A stretch of 64,000 nt of DNA from Pseudovibrio sp. M1P-2-3 (GCF_031501865.1 NZ_JARRCW010000001.1:257001-321000); one strand, 5' to 3'; positions 1-9,115 are shown, counted from the stretch's first letter. Notes: a model not told the origin generated them from the sequence alone. Program-made: numbers and translations.

Positions 1-1
1 C

Positions 2-496
2 TCTGTTCTGCTACGCATTTATGAATTTGAAAATGCAAAGAACGGTGAGGTGACAGATGTTGTGCACGCTGGGGCGCAGCCAACTGTACGCATTCCGTTC
101 TCCCTGTTTGATCAAGATGATGCCTCCACCTTTAAGGAACGCTTCCCGGAGAATACCGTGGTGCGCAAAGAAAAGCCGCTGACAGCAGAGCAGTGGAACC
201 GCTTGAAGTTGGACCGTGTTTCTGAGCGCATTGAGGCGCGGGGTGAAGCGACACAGGCCCAGCAAAGCAAGTATGAGACACAGCGCGGAAAACTGATCGA
301 CGCTATTTCTGAGGGCCTGCAGGACAAGACACCAAAATCACCGCGTCTTGGCTTGGAAGGCTGCTGTGGCCGTGGTTGCAATGGATGCATGATGTTCTGG
401 GAAGATCCACAGTTTGAAAAAGCTCGTGAAGTCCTCAAGAGTAAAAAGCAGGGTGAAATGCTGGAACGCAATGCGTTGAAGCACGAAGTGAGCTAA
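2..496 (+). CDS. C-terminal fragment, possible U32-family peptidase/rRNA hydroxylase-like protein
   Basis: The frame is open from the left edge of the window, so this is the 3' part of a longer gene; a GTG at 50 is an internal codon rather than a convincing start. The visible 164 residues are charged and end in a cysteine cluster, CCGRGCNGC, followed by a short helical tail. A C-x3-C-x2-C cluster of this kind near the C-terminus suggests an Fe-S or zinc site. The general look recalls the C-terminal region of large U32 peptidase-family proteins (RlhA/UbiU relatives), but this is resemblance only and the catalytic part is outside the window. The stop is followed by a convergent amidohydrolase gene. 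Confidence 0.4.
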   Translation, partial: SVLLRIYEFENAKNGEVTDVVHAGAQPTVRIPFSLFDQDDASTFKERFPENTVVRKEKPLTAEQWNRLKLDRVSERIEARGEATQAQQSKYETQRGKLIDAISEGLQDKTPKSPRLGLEGCCGRGCNGCMMFWEDPQFEKAREVLKSKKQGEMLERNALKHEVS

Positions 497-518
497 TCAG
501 CGTCTCGGTTTCAATATG

Positions 519-1673
519 TTATGCCGCTGGTTTCTGACCAGCGGTATTTTTGCATTCCGCCTCACCTTGAAGTCCCAGATAATCCAAGGGGTTTTGGCAG
601 GCAATTTGCCGATAGGTTTTCTCGCCTAGCTCGGAGCGCAGCTTCATGGAAAGATATCGCTCTTCAAAAGTCTCACGCTCGCTCATATAAAAATCCGACC
701 CGAACAGGGTTTTGCTGCGCAGGACATCGTTGAGCAGAAAAATCTTGAGAGAGGGCATGTTCTGGCGGATATAAAACACCGTGTAGGAGATGTCGGTATA
801 TAGGTTGGGAAACTGCTGGCTTTCAATCATCTGCATGATTTTACTGAGCCAGTTCATGTGAGCCCGCTCGTGCGCGGGAGCGTCCAGCGGCGCAGGGCGT
901 CTGCTGGAGGGGGCCTGAAAGTAGCGCTGCCAGTCCGTTTGCCCGCCCATATGGGCAAGGCACAGGCGTAGGTTCGGGTGCTTTCTTAAAACGGGTATAA
1001 AGTGGTCTGGATCGGCGTAGCTTGCGGCTGTGTCCCAGCTTAAAGCCCGTGATTTGATCCCCCCTTTGGAACAATGGGTCATGAGAGGGAGGCTTTTTTC
1101 TTCACACAAGTGCCAAAGTTCGCTCAAGGCAGGGTCATCTGGCAAATAGCCCAGAGGCGGATAAAGCTTAATCCCCTTAAACACGGTGATGCCATCGTCA
1201 TGTTTGTAATCCAGAAGCTCCTCCACCATCTTTGTCAGGCTTTGCCCGCCAATGCGTTGTCGGCGTGGATCTACTGCAATGAAGGGAAGGAGGAGCCCTT
1301 TTTCCTTAAGGGCGAGCTCTGCCAGCTCCTTGTGCTGTTCTTCAAGGGAGACGGGAGGCTTTCCAGCCTCCATCCATGCCATATCCATAGGCAGGACAAT
1401 GTAACGGGTGTTCTTGGGGTAATAGGAGTTTAAAACCTTGTAGACTTCCTCCTGCGTATCCTTTCCGCCGATTTCAAGAAAATTCGCGTATCTGGCCAAC
1501 AGGCTTTTGGTGTGCCCGAAGGAAAGCAGCCGCAGAAGCCAGAGAACCTGCTTTTGGAAAATGATGTGATCCAGAATGCGGCTGAGGCCGAAGGGTAAAA
1601 AGCGGTCCGGAACGTGTTTGAGAGTGAACAGATGACTATGGCAATTAATAATCTCGATCTTCGATTTCGACAT
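519..1673 (-). CDS. Amidohydrolase family (TIM-barrel) metal-dependent hydrolase
   Basis: This is a 384-residue protein of the amidohydrolase-2 type. The N-terminal NCHSH (His12 and His14) fits the first metal-binding H-x-H pair; FKGIKLYPP at about 165-173, MTH at 198-200, LAHMGG at 239-244 and GSDFYM near residue 340 fit the later barrel strands with metal His and catalytic Asp. The start is supported by a GAGGGGG SD five bases upstream of the ATG. The substrate cannot be read from sequence; relatives include decarboxylases and lactonases of aromatic or cyclic acids. It is convergent with the fragment at the left edge and separated by about 90 bases from the mesaconyl-CoA hydratase gene on the same strand. 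Confidence 0.8.
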   Translation of the reverse strand: MSKSKIEIINCHSHLFTLKHVPDRFLPFGLSRILDHIIFQKQVLWLLRLLSFGHTKSLLARYANFLEIGGKDTQEEVYKVLNSYYPKNTRYIVLPMDMAWMEAGKPPVSLEEQHKELAELALKEKGLLLPFIAVDPRRQRIGGQSLTKMVEELLDYKHDDGITVFKGIKLYPPLGYLPDDPALSELWHLCEEKSLPLMTHCSKGGIKSRALSWDTAASYADPDHFIPVLRKHPNLRLCLAHMGGQTDWQRYFQAPSSRRPAPLDAPAHERAHMNWLSKIMQMIESQQFPNLYTDISYTVFYIRQNMPSLKIFLLNDVLRSKTLFGSDFYMSERETFEERYLSMKLRSELGEKTYRQIACQNPLDYLGLQGEAECKNTAGQKPAA

Positions 1674-1762
1674 ATTGCCCCCTCAGCACAAAGATGCTTG
1701 GAATTGTCTATCTTACAAAAGAGGGTGTCGCCCCTGATAAATCAGGGGCAATCCAAGATTGT

Positions 1763-2833
1763 CTAAAGGGGCAATGCAGCCCAGTAGTCGAAGTCCAGAA
1801 TAACCCCATTGTGGTACTTTCCTTCTTCATCTTTGAGCGGAAAATTCTCACAGGTCTGGTCTTTGGTTGCCACAAGGCGCAGGCGCAGGGCTCCGATATC
1901 ATCACGCCCTTTAATGAGCTGCTTGTCCAGCACCTCGCTCCATGCATACACCGTGTCTCCGGCAAATAACGGCGCCACATGGCGTCCACCATTGATGCCG
2001 GTAATGTGGAACGCGTTGCCCAAACCGTTAAAGGAGAGGGCGCGGGCAAGAGAGATCACATGGCCGCCATAGATGAGGCGTTTTCCAAAGCGGCTGTCTT
2101 TTTCGCTGTGTTGGTTGAAGTGTACTTTGGCTGTGTTCTGGTAGAGGCGTGTGGCAATCTGGTGCTCGGCCTCTTCCACTGTCATCCCATCCACGTGGTT
2201 GATTTTTTCACCCACATTGTAATCACCAAAGGTGAAAGGGGAGCCGGACAGTGCGTAATCCCAAGCGTTCATGGAAAGCCCGGGAACTGCTTTGCCCAGC
2301 TTTTCTGCTGTCAGAGATTTTTCCAGCTCTGGTACCTGAGGTTCTGGAGCTGGGGAGTTTACATCCCGTTTTTTCACCATCACCCAGCGAACATATTCCA
2401 GAACCTTTGTTCCATCGGAGCGATAGCCGGAGGAGCGCACATAAACCACGCCGGTTTTGCCGTTTGAGTTTTCCTTAACCCCGATTACTTCTGATTGAGA
2501 AGACAGGGTATCTCCGGGATAGACGGGGCTCAGGAAGCGTCCTTCGGCGTATCCTAGATTGGCAACTGCATTTAGGGAGATATCGGGAACTGTTTTGCCG
2601 AAGACGATATGGAATACCAGCATGTCATCTACTGGTGCTTTCGGGTAGCCGATTTCTCCGGCAAATGCATCAGCGGACTGGACTGCAAAGCGGGAGCCAT
2701 AAAGCGCTGTATAAAGGGCCACATCGCCTTTGGTTATGGTACGCGGCGTTCCGTGCCGAATGGTTTGGCCAACAGCAAAATCCTCAAAGAAATTACCAGT
2801 GTTTGTTTTTCCGGTGTGCTTCTCTTGTGCCAT
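1763..2833 (-). CDS. mch: Mesaconyl-CoA hydratase (beta-methylmalyl-CoA dehydratase), MaoC family
   Basis: The 356-residue protein has two MaoC-like hot-dog domains, roughly residues 10-170 and 200-350. The first holds the conserved block FFEDFAVGQTI, then DVALYTALYGSRFAVQSAD and a stretch on VDDMLVFHIVFGKTVPDIS that closely match the Rhodobacter enzyme as I know it. That enzyme interconverts mesaconyl-C1-CoA and beta-methylmalyl-CoA in the ethylmalonyl-CoA pathway of acetate assimilation. Length agrees with the family (about 345). No other pathway genes (ccr, mcl1, ecm, mcd) are in the window, so the gene is isolated here. Alternative: a broader MaoC enoyl-CoA hydratase with other substrates, less likely given the close motif match. 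Confidence 0.85.
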   Translation of the reverse strand: MAQEKHTGKTNTGNFFEDFAVGQTIRHGTPRTITKGDVALYTALYGSRFAVQSADAFAGEIGYPKAPVDDMLVFHIVFGKTVPDISLNAVANLGYAEGRFLSPVYPGDTLSSQSEVIGVKENSNGKTGVVYVRSSGYRSDGTKVLEYVRWVMVKKRDVNSPAPEPQVPELEKSLTAEKLGKAVPGLSMNAWDYALSGSPFTFGDYNVGEKINHVDGMTVEEAEHQIATRLYQNTAKVHFNQHSEKDSRFGKRLIYGGHVISLARALSFNGLGNAFHITGINGGRHVAPLFAGDTVYAWSEVLDKQLIKGRDDIGALRLRLVATKDQTCENFPLKDEEGKYHNGVILDFDYWAALPL

Positions 2834-2996
2834 TCAATCGGACCTTCCGCTTAACTTATGATTTGCGCCATTGAACATGAAGAAAATTAGGGCCGCAACT
2901 TGCACCTTTGGCGGGGTCTTTTTTGAAGGCACACGCTGGTGTTCTTTTGCTGGAAAGGGTGTTAGGAACAACCTGCCTTATTTAATGGAGCGTCCT

Positions 2997-3383
2997 ATGA
3001 CTGAGCGTAAACTTATTTCCTCCGGTTCTCCTTTTGAAAAAGTTGCGGGCTATTCCCGAGCGGTTGTTCAAGGCGACTATATTCACGTGTCGGGAACAAC
3101 GGGGTATGATTACAGCACCATGACCATGCCTGAGGATGTGGCTGCCCAGACTGCAAACTGTCTTGAAACAATCAAGAAGGTTTTGGAAGGGGAAGGAGCC
3201 TCCTTGAATGGAGTGGTGCGCGCCAGATATTATGTAGCAGACAGGGCCAATGTGGATGCTGTCTTTGCTGTCCTTGGCGAGTACTTTGGCGATATCCGGC
3301 CCGCTGCGACCATGGTGATCTGCGACCTTATCAAGGAAGAGATGAAGGTAGAGATCGAAGTGACAGCGCAGCGAAAATCCTAA
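2997..3383 (+). CDS. RidA/YjgF-family enamine-imine deaminase
   Basis: A 128-residue RidA-fold protein: N-terminal KLISSGSPFEKVAGYSRAV, then VSGTTGYDYS, and the C-terminal RPAATMVICDLI region with an Arg-Pro preceding the beta strand that lines the active site. Family members hydrolyse reactive enamine/imine intermediates made by PLP enzymes, or have drifted to other deaminations. I chose ATG 2997 because GGAG lies seven bases upstream and family homology begins directly after it; the frame is open further 5' without family similarity. The gene runs divergently from the mesaconyl-CoA hydratase gene and is followed by a strong hairpin at 3419-3449. Confidence 0.82.
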   Translation: MTERKLISSGSPFEKVAGYSRAVVQGDYIHVSGTTGYDYSTMTMPEDVAAQTANCLETIKKVLEGEGASLNGVVRARYYVADRANVDAVFAVLGEYFGDIRPAATMVICDLIKEEMKVEIEVTAQRKS

Positions 3384-3418
3384 AATAATACTTCACGGGC
3401 TATTCGATTGTAAAAATT

Positions 3419-3449
3419 GAGCATTCCCCGTTGAATACGGGGAGTGCTC
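3419..3449 (+). terminator. Hairpin between RidA gene and carbonic anhydrase gene
   Basis: Twelve-base arms GAGCATTCCCCG (3419-3430) and CGGGGAGTGCTC (3438-3449) pair with one G-U and a seven-base loop. No uridine run follows directly, so it may be a weak or processing hairpin rather than a strict rho-independent terminator. It sits 49 bases before the carbonic anhydrase start. Confidence 0.45.
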
Positions 3450-3497
3450 CAACTATTTTCAAGGTGTGTAACAGGTCACTTGGGAAGAACAGAACAA

Positions 3498-4148
3498 ATG
3501 GCAGAATTTCCGCAGGAACTCCTCGACGGCTATAAAAACTATAAAGACACCACTTATAGTGCACTGCGAGAAGACTATGAGCACCTCGCAATTTATGGGC
3601 AAGAGCCCAAGGTGATGGTGATTTCCTGTTGCGACAGCAGGGTGACGCCGGAAGGCATTTTCAATGCCGGACCGGGCTCCTTGTTTGTTGTGCGAAATGT
3701 TGCCAACCTTGTTCCTCCCTATGAAGGTGAACCGGGAAACCATGGAACCAGTGCTGCCATTGAATATGCAGTGAACAACCTGAGGGTGGAGCACCTTATC
3801 ATCATGGGGCACTGCAAGTGTGGTGGTGTACAGGCCTTCCGCGAAAATGGGGGGCACCTTGAAGATACAGGCCACTTCATTGGGCCGTGGATCAAACTGC
3901 TGGAGCCCGCTGCCGTTTCATTGGCGTGTACGCCTGTGGAGGTGAACGAGGACCCGCAGCTGGGTATGGAATATGCTGGTGTTCGCCAAAGTTTGAAGAA
4001 CCTGATGGGTTTTCCTTTTATTGCGAGAAAGGTGAAGGAAGGGGCGTTGAATTTGCATGGTGCGTGGTTTGATATAGGAGCCGGTGAACTGCGGATCATG
4101 AATCCGGAAACGCAACAGTTCGAAATGGCTGACAATTTTTTGAAATAA
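3498..4148 (+). CDS. Beta-class carbonic anhydrase
   Basis: The 216-residue product carries the beta-carbonic anhydrase signature CCDSR (Cys44, Asp46, Arg48) and GHCKCGG (His105, Cys108), which supply the zinc ligands and the Asp-Arg dyad. It interconverts CO2 and bicarbonate in the cytoplasm, supplying carboxylases and pH balance. The start at 3498 opens MAEFPQELLDGY, where family homology begins; the frame extends about 18 codons upstream into the preceding hairpin and is not used. It stands alone between the RidA gene and a convergent permease gene. Confidence 0.93.
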   Translation: MAEFPQELLDGYKNYKDTTYSALREDYEHLAIYGQEPKVMVISCCDSRVTPEGIFNAGPGSLFVVRNVANLVPPYEGEPGNHGTSAAIEYAVNNLRVEHLIIMGHCKCGGVQAFRENGGHLEDTGHFIGPWIKLLEPAAVSLACTPVEVNEDPQLGMEYAGVRQSLKNLMGFPFIARKVKEGALNLHGAWFDIGAGELRIMNPETQQFEMADNFLK

Positions 4149-4222
4149 GCAGGTGCTTTAAATATGGACAGGGAGGCGCTGAGCAGGTCTCCTTGTTTGC
4201 TAAGAATGCAGGATGGTCCCTT

Positions 4223-5653
4223 TCACAGAGTTCTGTCCGGTGAAACCTTTGGAATACTGGACAGCTTTTCTCGCCTTGAAGCCCAGATGCCAAGTGGAAT
4301 GATCAGGGCAAGAAGTGTGGCGATAACCATTGTGGTTTCAAAGCGGAACAGGGAGAGGGGCAAGCCTTCGGGCGGTAGGAAGCCAATGGCAAAGCAAGTG
4401 CTGGCTGTGAGGCCACCGATGCCCCCTAAAACCCAAATCCCCCAGTTTTTTCCGGGCACTTTATAGGGACGCGGTGTATCAGGATGTGTGTAGCGCAGGC
4501 GGATCGCCGCGATAAACATCACTATATACATGATGGAGTACAGCAGCACCGCAACTGATGTGAGCACCAGAAAGACAAGGTCAACGTTGTCGGCAAAAAG
4601 AAAGCTCACTGCAATGATCGAGATGAGCGTGGCTTGCAGAACAAGCAGTGCCGCCGGAACACCGACTTCATTGGTTTTGGCAAAACGCTCAGGCAAAAGC
4701 CCCCGCTGGGCTGCTGCCCACATACCCTTGACCGGTCCCACTATCCACGTGCTGACTTGCCCCGTTGCGCCAAGGCCGACCAGAAATGCCGTGATTGTGA
4801 TGAAAGCGCCTAATTCAAAAAAACTGTAGTAGGCGGAGAAGGCTTGCAAGGAGCCGCTGATAGAAGAGATTTGCGAGGCGGGGAGAATAAACGACACCGC
4901 TGCGCCTCCCAGCAGCGTGACCACAAAGCCAAAGATAGCGGCGATGAAAATGGCGGTGGGGTAGTTCTTCTGAACGTCTTTGACCTCCCGCGCATGGCAG
5001 GCTGAGACCTCGATCCCCACAAAACCGAAAACAAAACTCATGAATAGCACGAGGCTGTTTGTACTCTCCAGACTTGGAACCCAGTTGGAGAGCGTGAAAG
5101 AAGTGTCCAGTTGAATCTCTCCGCCCAGAAGCGCGTAGGTGGCCCCCGCCAGAATTAACAGGAGCGAAGGGAAATAGACGCCGACCACCACCGCCACACT
5201 GGAAATGCGCTCCGAGATTTTGGTCCCTTTGAAATTTGCAAGGGTGGCCCCCCAGTAAAGGGAGAGAATTGTGAAAAATAAGAAATAGGGGTTTGTGGCG
5301 AGCTCAGGGCTGATCATCTGCCCAAAAGAGGCAGCGGCGAATGCAACAATTGAAGTGACGCCAAATATGCTCTGAACCCATTGCAGGAAAACGGCAATGA
5401 AGCCGACGGGCGTGCCGAACGCCGCCTCCACCCAATGAAATACCCCGTTTTGGGGCCAACCCGTTGCCAGCTCCGCCGAAATCAAGGCTGTCGGAATGAG
5501 ATAGGCGAATACGGTAATTGTGTTCAATATCAGCATCTGCATGCCGGTTTCGGCCATCATGGGCAGGTTGCGCAGGGTCATGAACAGGGCGGTTGTCATA
5601 AGGACAAGAGGCACCAGACCAATTTTATGCTGCGGCTCGCTTTGCTCCGCCAT
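4223..5653 (-). CDS. APC-superfamily amino acid permease (GadC/YjeM-like)
   Basis: A 476-residue hydrophobic protein with about twelve predicted membrane helices. The N-terminal half has the APC-type pattern (NLPMMAETGMQM, then AELATGWPQNGVFHWVEAAFG), resembling glutamate/GABA antiporter-type members. A conserved GFVGIEVSACHAREVKDV segment lies near residues 215-232, a region that helps form the substrate site in this family. It probably moves an amino acid or its decarboxylation product across the inner membrane; the substrate is not deducible and no decarboxylase gene is adjacent. The start codon is well placed at the beginning of family homology. Confidence 0.85.
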   Translation of the reverse strand: MAEQSEPQHKIGLVPLVLMTTALFMTLRNLPMMAETGMQMLILNTITVFAYLIPTALISAELATGWPQNGVFHWVEAAFGTPVGFIAVFLQWVQSIFGVTSIVAFAAASFGQMISPELATNPYFLFFTILSLYWGATLANFKGTKISERISSVAVVVGVYFPSLLLILAGATYALLGGEIQLDTSFTLSNWVPSLESTNSLVLFMSFVFGFVGIEVSACHAREVKDVQKNYPTAIFIAAIFGFVVTLLGGAAVSFILPASQISSISGSLQAFSAYYSFFELGAFITITAFLVGLGATGQVSTWIVGPVKGMWAAAQRGLLPERFAKTNEVGVPAALLVLQATLISIIAVSFLFADNVDLVFLVLTSVAVLLYSIMYIVMFIAAIRLRYTHPDTPRPYKVPGKNWGIWVLGGIGGLTASTCFAIGFLPPEGLPLSLFRFETTMVIATLLALIIPLGIWASRREKLSSIPKVSPDRTL

Positions 5654-5894
5654 TCTTGCTCCCTAAAGCGTGTGCCCTCGTGTGAATGCTAGCTGAATTC
5701 GCTCGCGGGGCTAGCTGCTAGATTTGGGAGTGTCTTGAAGCTTAAGCTACGCGAATATTACCCAAGTGAACACGAATAGTTGAGGGCTGTGAAAGGATCG
5801 TTGAGGTTAAATGGAGCGCTGTTCAGTTGATAAAACTGCCGAAACCTTGCACTAATAAAACACAGATTTTCATTTACGAAGGCGACACAAACCC

Positions 5895-7007
5895 ATGTCT
5901 GCAAATAAACTGCTTCTGCTTCCCGGTGACGGCATTGGCCCCGAAATCATGGAGGAAGTGAAAAAAGTCATTTCCTGGTTCAATGAGCGCGGTGGAGCCT
6001 CCTTTGAATATGATGAAGGGCTTGTGGGCGGAAGTGCCTATGATGCCCATGGTGTTTCTATTTCCGAAGAAGATATGACCAAAGCCGCCGCGGCGGATGC
6101 TGTGATATTTGGCGCTGTTGGTGGGCCAAAATGGGATGATGTGCCCTATGAGGTGCGCCCTGAGGCTGGTTTGCTGCGCCTGCGCAAAGATCTTGGTTTG
6201 TTTGCAAACCTGCGGCCGGCCATTTGTTATCCGGCTCTTGCGGATGCATCGTCTCTCAAGAAGGACATTATCGAAGGGCTGGATATCCTGATCGTTCGCG
6301 AATTGACGGGCGGTGTGTATTTCGGTGAGCCAAAAACGATTACCGAGCTGGAAAACGGCCAGAAGCGCGCGGTTGATACGCAGGTTTACGACACCTATGA
6401 GATCGAACGCATTGCAGGTGTTGCCTTTGACCTTGCCCGTACTCGCGGCAACAAAGTCACCTCCATGGAAAAGCGCAATGTCATGAAGTCCGGTGTTCTT
6501 TGGAACGAGGTGGTGAGCGCTACCCATGAGGCTGAATACAAAGACGTTGAACTGGAGCATATGCTTGCTGATGCTGGCGGTATGCAGCTGGTGCGCTGGC
6601 CAAAGCAGTTTGATGTGATTGTGACTGACAACCTGTTCGGGGATATGCTTTCAGATGTTGCTGCAATGCTGACCGGCTCGCTGGGTATGCTGCCATCTGC
6701 TTCTTTAGGTGCGCCTGATGCAGCAAGCGGCAAACGCAAGGCGCTTTATGAACCAGTGCATGGCTCTGCCCCGGATATCGCGGGAACGGGCGCTGCAAAC
6801 CCGATCGCCATGATCGCCTCGTTTGCAATGGCGCTGCGTTATTCCTTCCAGATGATTGAAGAGGCTGACTTGCTTGAAAAGGCTGTCTCCGTTGCACTGG
6901 ACAAAGGCCTGCGGACCAAGGATATCGCCGGTGAAGGCGAAGCAACAGTGACTACAGCGCAGATGGGTGATGCCATTGTTGCCGAGCTGAGTGCGCTGGC
7001 TGCGTAA
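5895..7007 (+). CDS. leuB: 3-isopropylmalate dehydrogenase
   Basis: A 370-residue enzyme matching LeuB in length and motifs: N-terminal [16 protein letters not shown], the substrate-binding arginines in [29 protein letters not shown], and [11 protein letters not shown] with the metal-binding Asp residues. It oxidises and decarboxylates 3-isopropylmalate with NAD in leucine synthesis. leuC and leuD are not next to it. The 241-base upstream region should hold its promoter; I looked for a leucine-rich leader peptide there and found none. A good terminator follows at 7018-7048. Confidence 0.96.
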   Translation: MSANKLLLLPGDGIGPEIMEEVKKVISWFNERGGASFEYDEGLVGGSAYDAHGVSISEEDMTKAAAADAVIFGAVGGPKWDDVPYEVRPEAGLLRLRKDLGLFANLRPAICYPALADASSLKKDIIEGLDILIVRELTGGVYFGEPKTITELENGQKRAVDTQVYDTYEIERIAGVAFDLARTRGNKVTSMEKRNVMKSGVLWNEVVSATHEAEYKDVELEHMLADAGGMQLVRWPKQFDVIVTDNLFGDMLSDVAAMLTGSLGMLPSASLGAPDAASGKRKALYEPVHGSAPDIAGTGAANPIAMIASFAMALRYSFQMIEEADLLEKAVSVALDKGLRTKDIAGEGEATVTTAQMGDAIVAELSALAA

Positions 7008-7017
7008 CCGCAAACAC

Positions 7018-7048
7018 AAAGGGTATAGCACTGTTGCTGTGCCCTTTT
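7018..7048 (+). terminator. Rho-independent terminator of leuB
   Basis: AAAGGGTATAGCA (7018-7030) and TGCTGTGCCC (7035-7044) form a stem with two G-U pairs and a CTGT loop, followed by TTTT. It lies eleven bases after the leuB stop. Confidence 0.75.
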
Positions 7049-7116
7049 ATGGGTATGCGAGGATCAACAGTTGAACTCGCTATGCTCCTGCTGCATAAGG
7101 CTTGCTAATTTCGAAT

Positions 7117-7220
7117 TTTAAGCGGTGAGATGTGTTAAGGACATACTTCACCGCTTTAATTTTTTGTTTCGTGTGTATCTTTTAGAAGCCCTGTGGGCAC
7201 ATTGTAAAAGGTACACTGTA
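7117..7220. repeat. RIME-like intergenic repeat, copy A
   Basis: This stretch aligns by eye with 10491-10605: both have an AAGC(A/G)G(C/T)GAGA left arm, a complementary TCAC(C/T)GCTTTAAT right arm, then TTGTTT and GTATCTTT. The 3' part (about 7191-7220) looks like a decayed form of the ACCGGT/CACTTTTC segment seen in the second copy. It resembles the mosaic intergenic elements known in rhizobia. Its right end abuts the start codon of the next gene. Confidence 0.6.
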
Positions 7221-7655
7221 ATGGGAAAGCCTGAGCTGATGGATGAACGTCTAATACCTTTTCTGGGCATGTGGATTCTGGACCCTGACCAGTCTCACTA
7301 TGAACAGGGAGAAGTGCCTCTGGGTGGAAGCTTGAAGATCGCCGAAAAGGATGGCGAGGTTGGCTTTTTTATGAAAACCGTTGAAGGGGCCGGAGATACG
7401 CTTGAGGCGAATTTTTCGGGTATTCCAGATGGTATCGACCGCCCGATGCCCCCGAACTCCTTCGCAGATACTCTCTCTTTGGTGTTTGATGACAGCCACA
7501 CCTTGACTTCAGAGGCCAAGAAAAACGGACTGGTGATCATGAGCGCCAAGCGCCAGATTGATGACACTGGCCAGCACCTCGTTGTAGAGCAGACCGTTCA
7601 CTTGCTTGATGTGGGCTCCTTCACCAACGAGGCGGTATACGTACGGGCCAATTAA
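7221..7655 (+). CDS. Conserved hypothetical small protein
   Basis: The 144-residue product is soluble and mildly acidic, with alternating polar/hydrophobic stretches suggesting a small beta-barrel or sandwich. It begins LIPFLGMWILDPDQSHYEQG after a short lead, a pattern seen in small lipocalin-like or DUF1579-like proteins where a Gly-x-Trp sits in the first strand; that assignment is tentative. ATG 7221 is preceded by AAAAGG about nine bases upstream. The frame runs further 5' through the repeat element, but that part is repeat sequence. No signal peptide or membrane segment is visible and the neighbours give no functional clue. Confidence 0.6.
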   Translation: MGKPELMDERLIPFLGMWILDPDQSHYEQGEVPLGGSLKIAEKDGEVGFFMKTVEGAGDTLEANFSGIPDGIDRPMPPNSFADTLSLVFDDSHTLTSEAKKNGLVIMSAKRQIDDTGQHLVVEQTVHLLDVGSFTNEAVYVRAN

Positions 7656-7731
7656 AGCCATCAGGTGCTTTCTTGAAGCACCTTACGGTGTTTTCGTCTG
7701 TTGTCTTTACGTGCAAATGAGGGAGGGTGAT

Positions 7732-8235
7732 CTAGTTGAATGCCGGATGATAAGCCACTTCGCCTTCAGGCAGGTCTTTTTCGAAAGCTAGCATCATGAA
7801 ATACTCCTGTGGAACATCTGCAAGGTAAAGTCGCCTATCGGGTTTGAACCCGAATTTTTGATAGTAGTCAGGGTCGCCCAGCACAACCACGCCGGAGGCC
7901 CCGTCATTTCGCAGGATTTCCAATCCCTTCCTGATAAGCTTGGCACCAACTCCTTTGGTTCGGTGAAGGTAGGCAACCGCAACGGGGCCTAGGCCGAACC
8001 AGTCCAGATCCTGTCCGTTTATTGTGACGGGAGAAAAGGCAACGTGCCCGATGATCTGGCCGTCCTGTTCGGCAACCAGAGACAAGGTTAACGCTTTGTG
8101 GGAACGCAGCTGTTCCAGAATTTCGGGCTCTGTTGGCGGTGTGCCGGGCTCGCGATGAGGGTTATCCTCAAATGCTTCATAAACAAGATCTCGAATTTCT
8201 GTATGATCTTTAGGGTGTTCCACTCGGATTATCAT
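7732..8235 (-). CDS. GNAT-family N-acetyltransferase
   Basis: A 167-residue protein with GNAT order: an N-terminal strand/helix (IIRVEHPKDHTEIRDLVYEAF), central strands (LSLVAEQDGQIIGHVAFSPV), the acetyl-CoA pyrophosphate loop around VAYLHRTKGVGAKLIRKGL (Arg/Gly-x-Gly-x-Gly/Ala type), and VVVLGDPDYYQKFGF, typical of YhbS-like members. It probably acetylates a small molecule or protein amine. I start at 8235, which gives AGG about seven bases upstream; a longer frame starting twelve codons earlier lacks homology. Confidence 0.82.
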   Translation of the reverse strand: MIIRVEHPKDHTEIRDLVYEAFEDNPHREPGTPPTEPEILEQLRSHKALTLSLVAEQDGQIIGHVAFSPVTINGQDLDWFGLGPVAVAYLHRTKGVGAKLIRKGLEILRNDGASGVVVLGDPDYYQKFGFKPDRRLYLADVPQEYFMMLAFEKDLPEGEVAYHPAFN

Positions 8236-8278
8236 AGGGTGCCTAGCTTCTTTTATGGCTATTTGTGGCAAGTGTACC

Positions 8279-8806
8279 CTAAAAGTAGCCGTAGTAGCGA
8301 CCGCAGATTATGACGGAGCTCCAAGAAAAAAGAGAGATGAAACCTGCCCAGCGGAAACGGGAGATGGTGCCGCGGGAATCTACTTTGGGCAGGTATCGCC
8401 ATGCTGTTACAAACCTGAGTGTAATTGCGTTGATCAGGGCGAGGATGAGAAAACCTGCCTTGGCCCAGAAAATGGGCGAATCTACGTAAACTTTTGCTTT
8501 GACAGCCAACAGAAAAACACCGCTTGCAATTGCAAGAATTCCACCCGCCAGAGCAACGCGTACCAGAACGCGGGCAAGCTCATAAAGCGGGATGGAGCGC
8601 CAGAGCCCCATCATTCTCAGGTCCAGAGGAACCAGAGCGCCAAACAATATTGCCATGCCAAAAAGGTGTAGAATGTTTATCAGCGGATAGAACCAGTCAT
8701 AGGTTCTAAAAAGGTCCGTTATAAAGGACGCCTGCAACTGGCTGGCAAGGCCAACCACGTAATTGAATAGATCCGGCACGTTTTCTACTTTATTTTTAAA
8801 GGGCAT
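8279..8806 (-). CDS. Small integral membrane protein, DUF6644/DUF2214-like
   Basis: This 175-residue protein has about four membrane helices, at roughly residues 40-62, 82-104, 114-134 and 153-172. The first carries a His after NIL (INILHLFGMAILFGAL), recalling small CopD/DUF2214-like proteins in which such His residues may bind heme, but no cofactor can be proven here. It begins eight bases beyond the end of the upstream acetyltransferase frame on the same strand, so the two may be co-transcribed. Function unknown. Confidence 0.6.
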   Translation of the reverse strand: MPFKNKVENVPDLFNYVVGLASQLQASFITDLFRTYDWFYPLINILHLFGMAILFGALVPLDLRMMGLWRSIPLYELARVLVRVALAGGILAIASGVFLLAVKAKVYVDSPIFWAKAGFLILALINAITLRFVTAWRYLPKVDSRGTISRFRWAGFISLFSWSSVIICGRYYGYF

Positions 8807-9115
8807 TCATGTTGGGGGTGTAATGTCTCACAGGCACAAGGCCTAAGTGAAGTGCATAAGTAGTTGTTTTCTACATTTTGTTTGTACGCCGTTCTGTCGC
8901 CAATACCTTGAAGGCATGTTGAGGAATATTCATGATTTGAATTGCGTGGGCCTTGAGTGGTTGGAAAGACTGGAGTTTGGAGCGTCTCGTGCCATGAAAA
9001 AACTCAATTTTGCTCCGATGATTGGCACAGAGCTTTGGTAAGGGAGTTGACATGAGAAAGGTGAGCGGGCAAAGAAGGGAGAACATTTTCGATGTTAGTT
9101 TGAGAGATTGTACCA
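8807..9115. other. Intergenic region upstream of the asd leader
   Basis: I see no convincing gene. Short frames on both strands lack SD sites and family features. The stretch presumably holds the divergent promoters of the membrane-protein gene (minus) and of the asd transcript (plus); no unambiguous -35/-10 pair stood out. Confidence 0.4.

Noticed and set aside
5654-5894. Search for a leucine-rich leader before leuB
   Set aside because: The only short frames lack Leu runs and no terminator/antiterminator pair was seen.
8847-9041. A 64-codon plus-strand frame upstream of asd
   Set aside because: No SD, unusual Cys/Phe composition and no family features.
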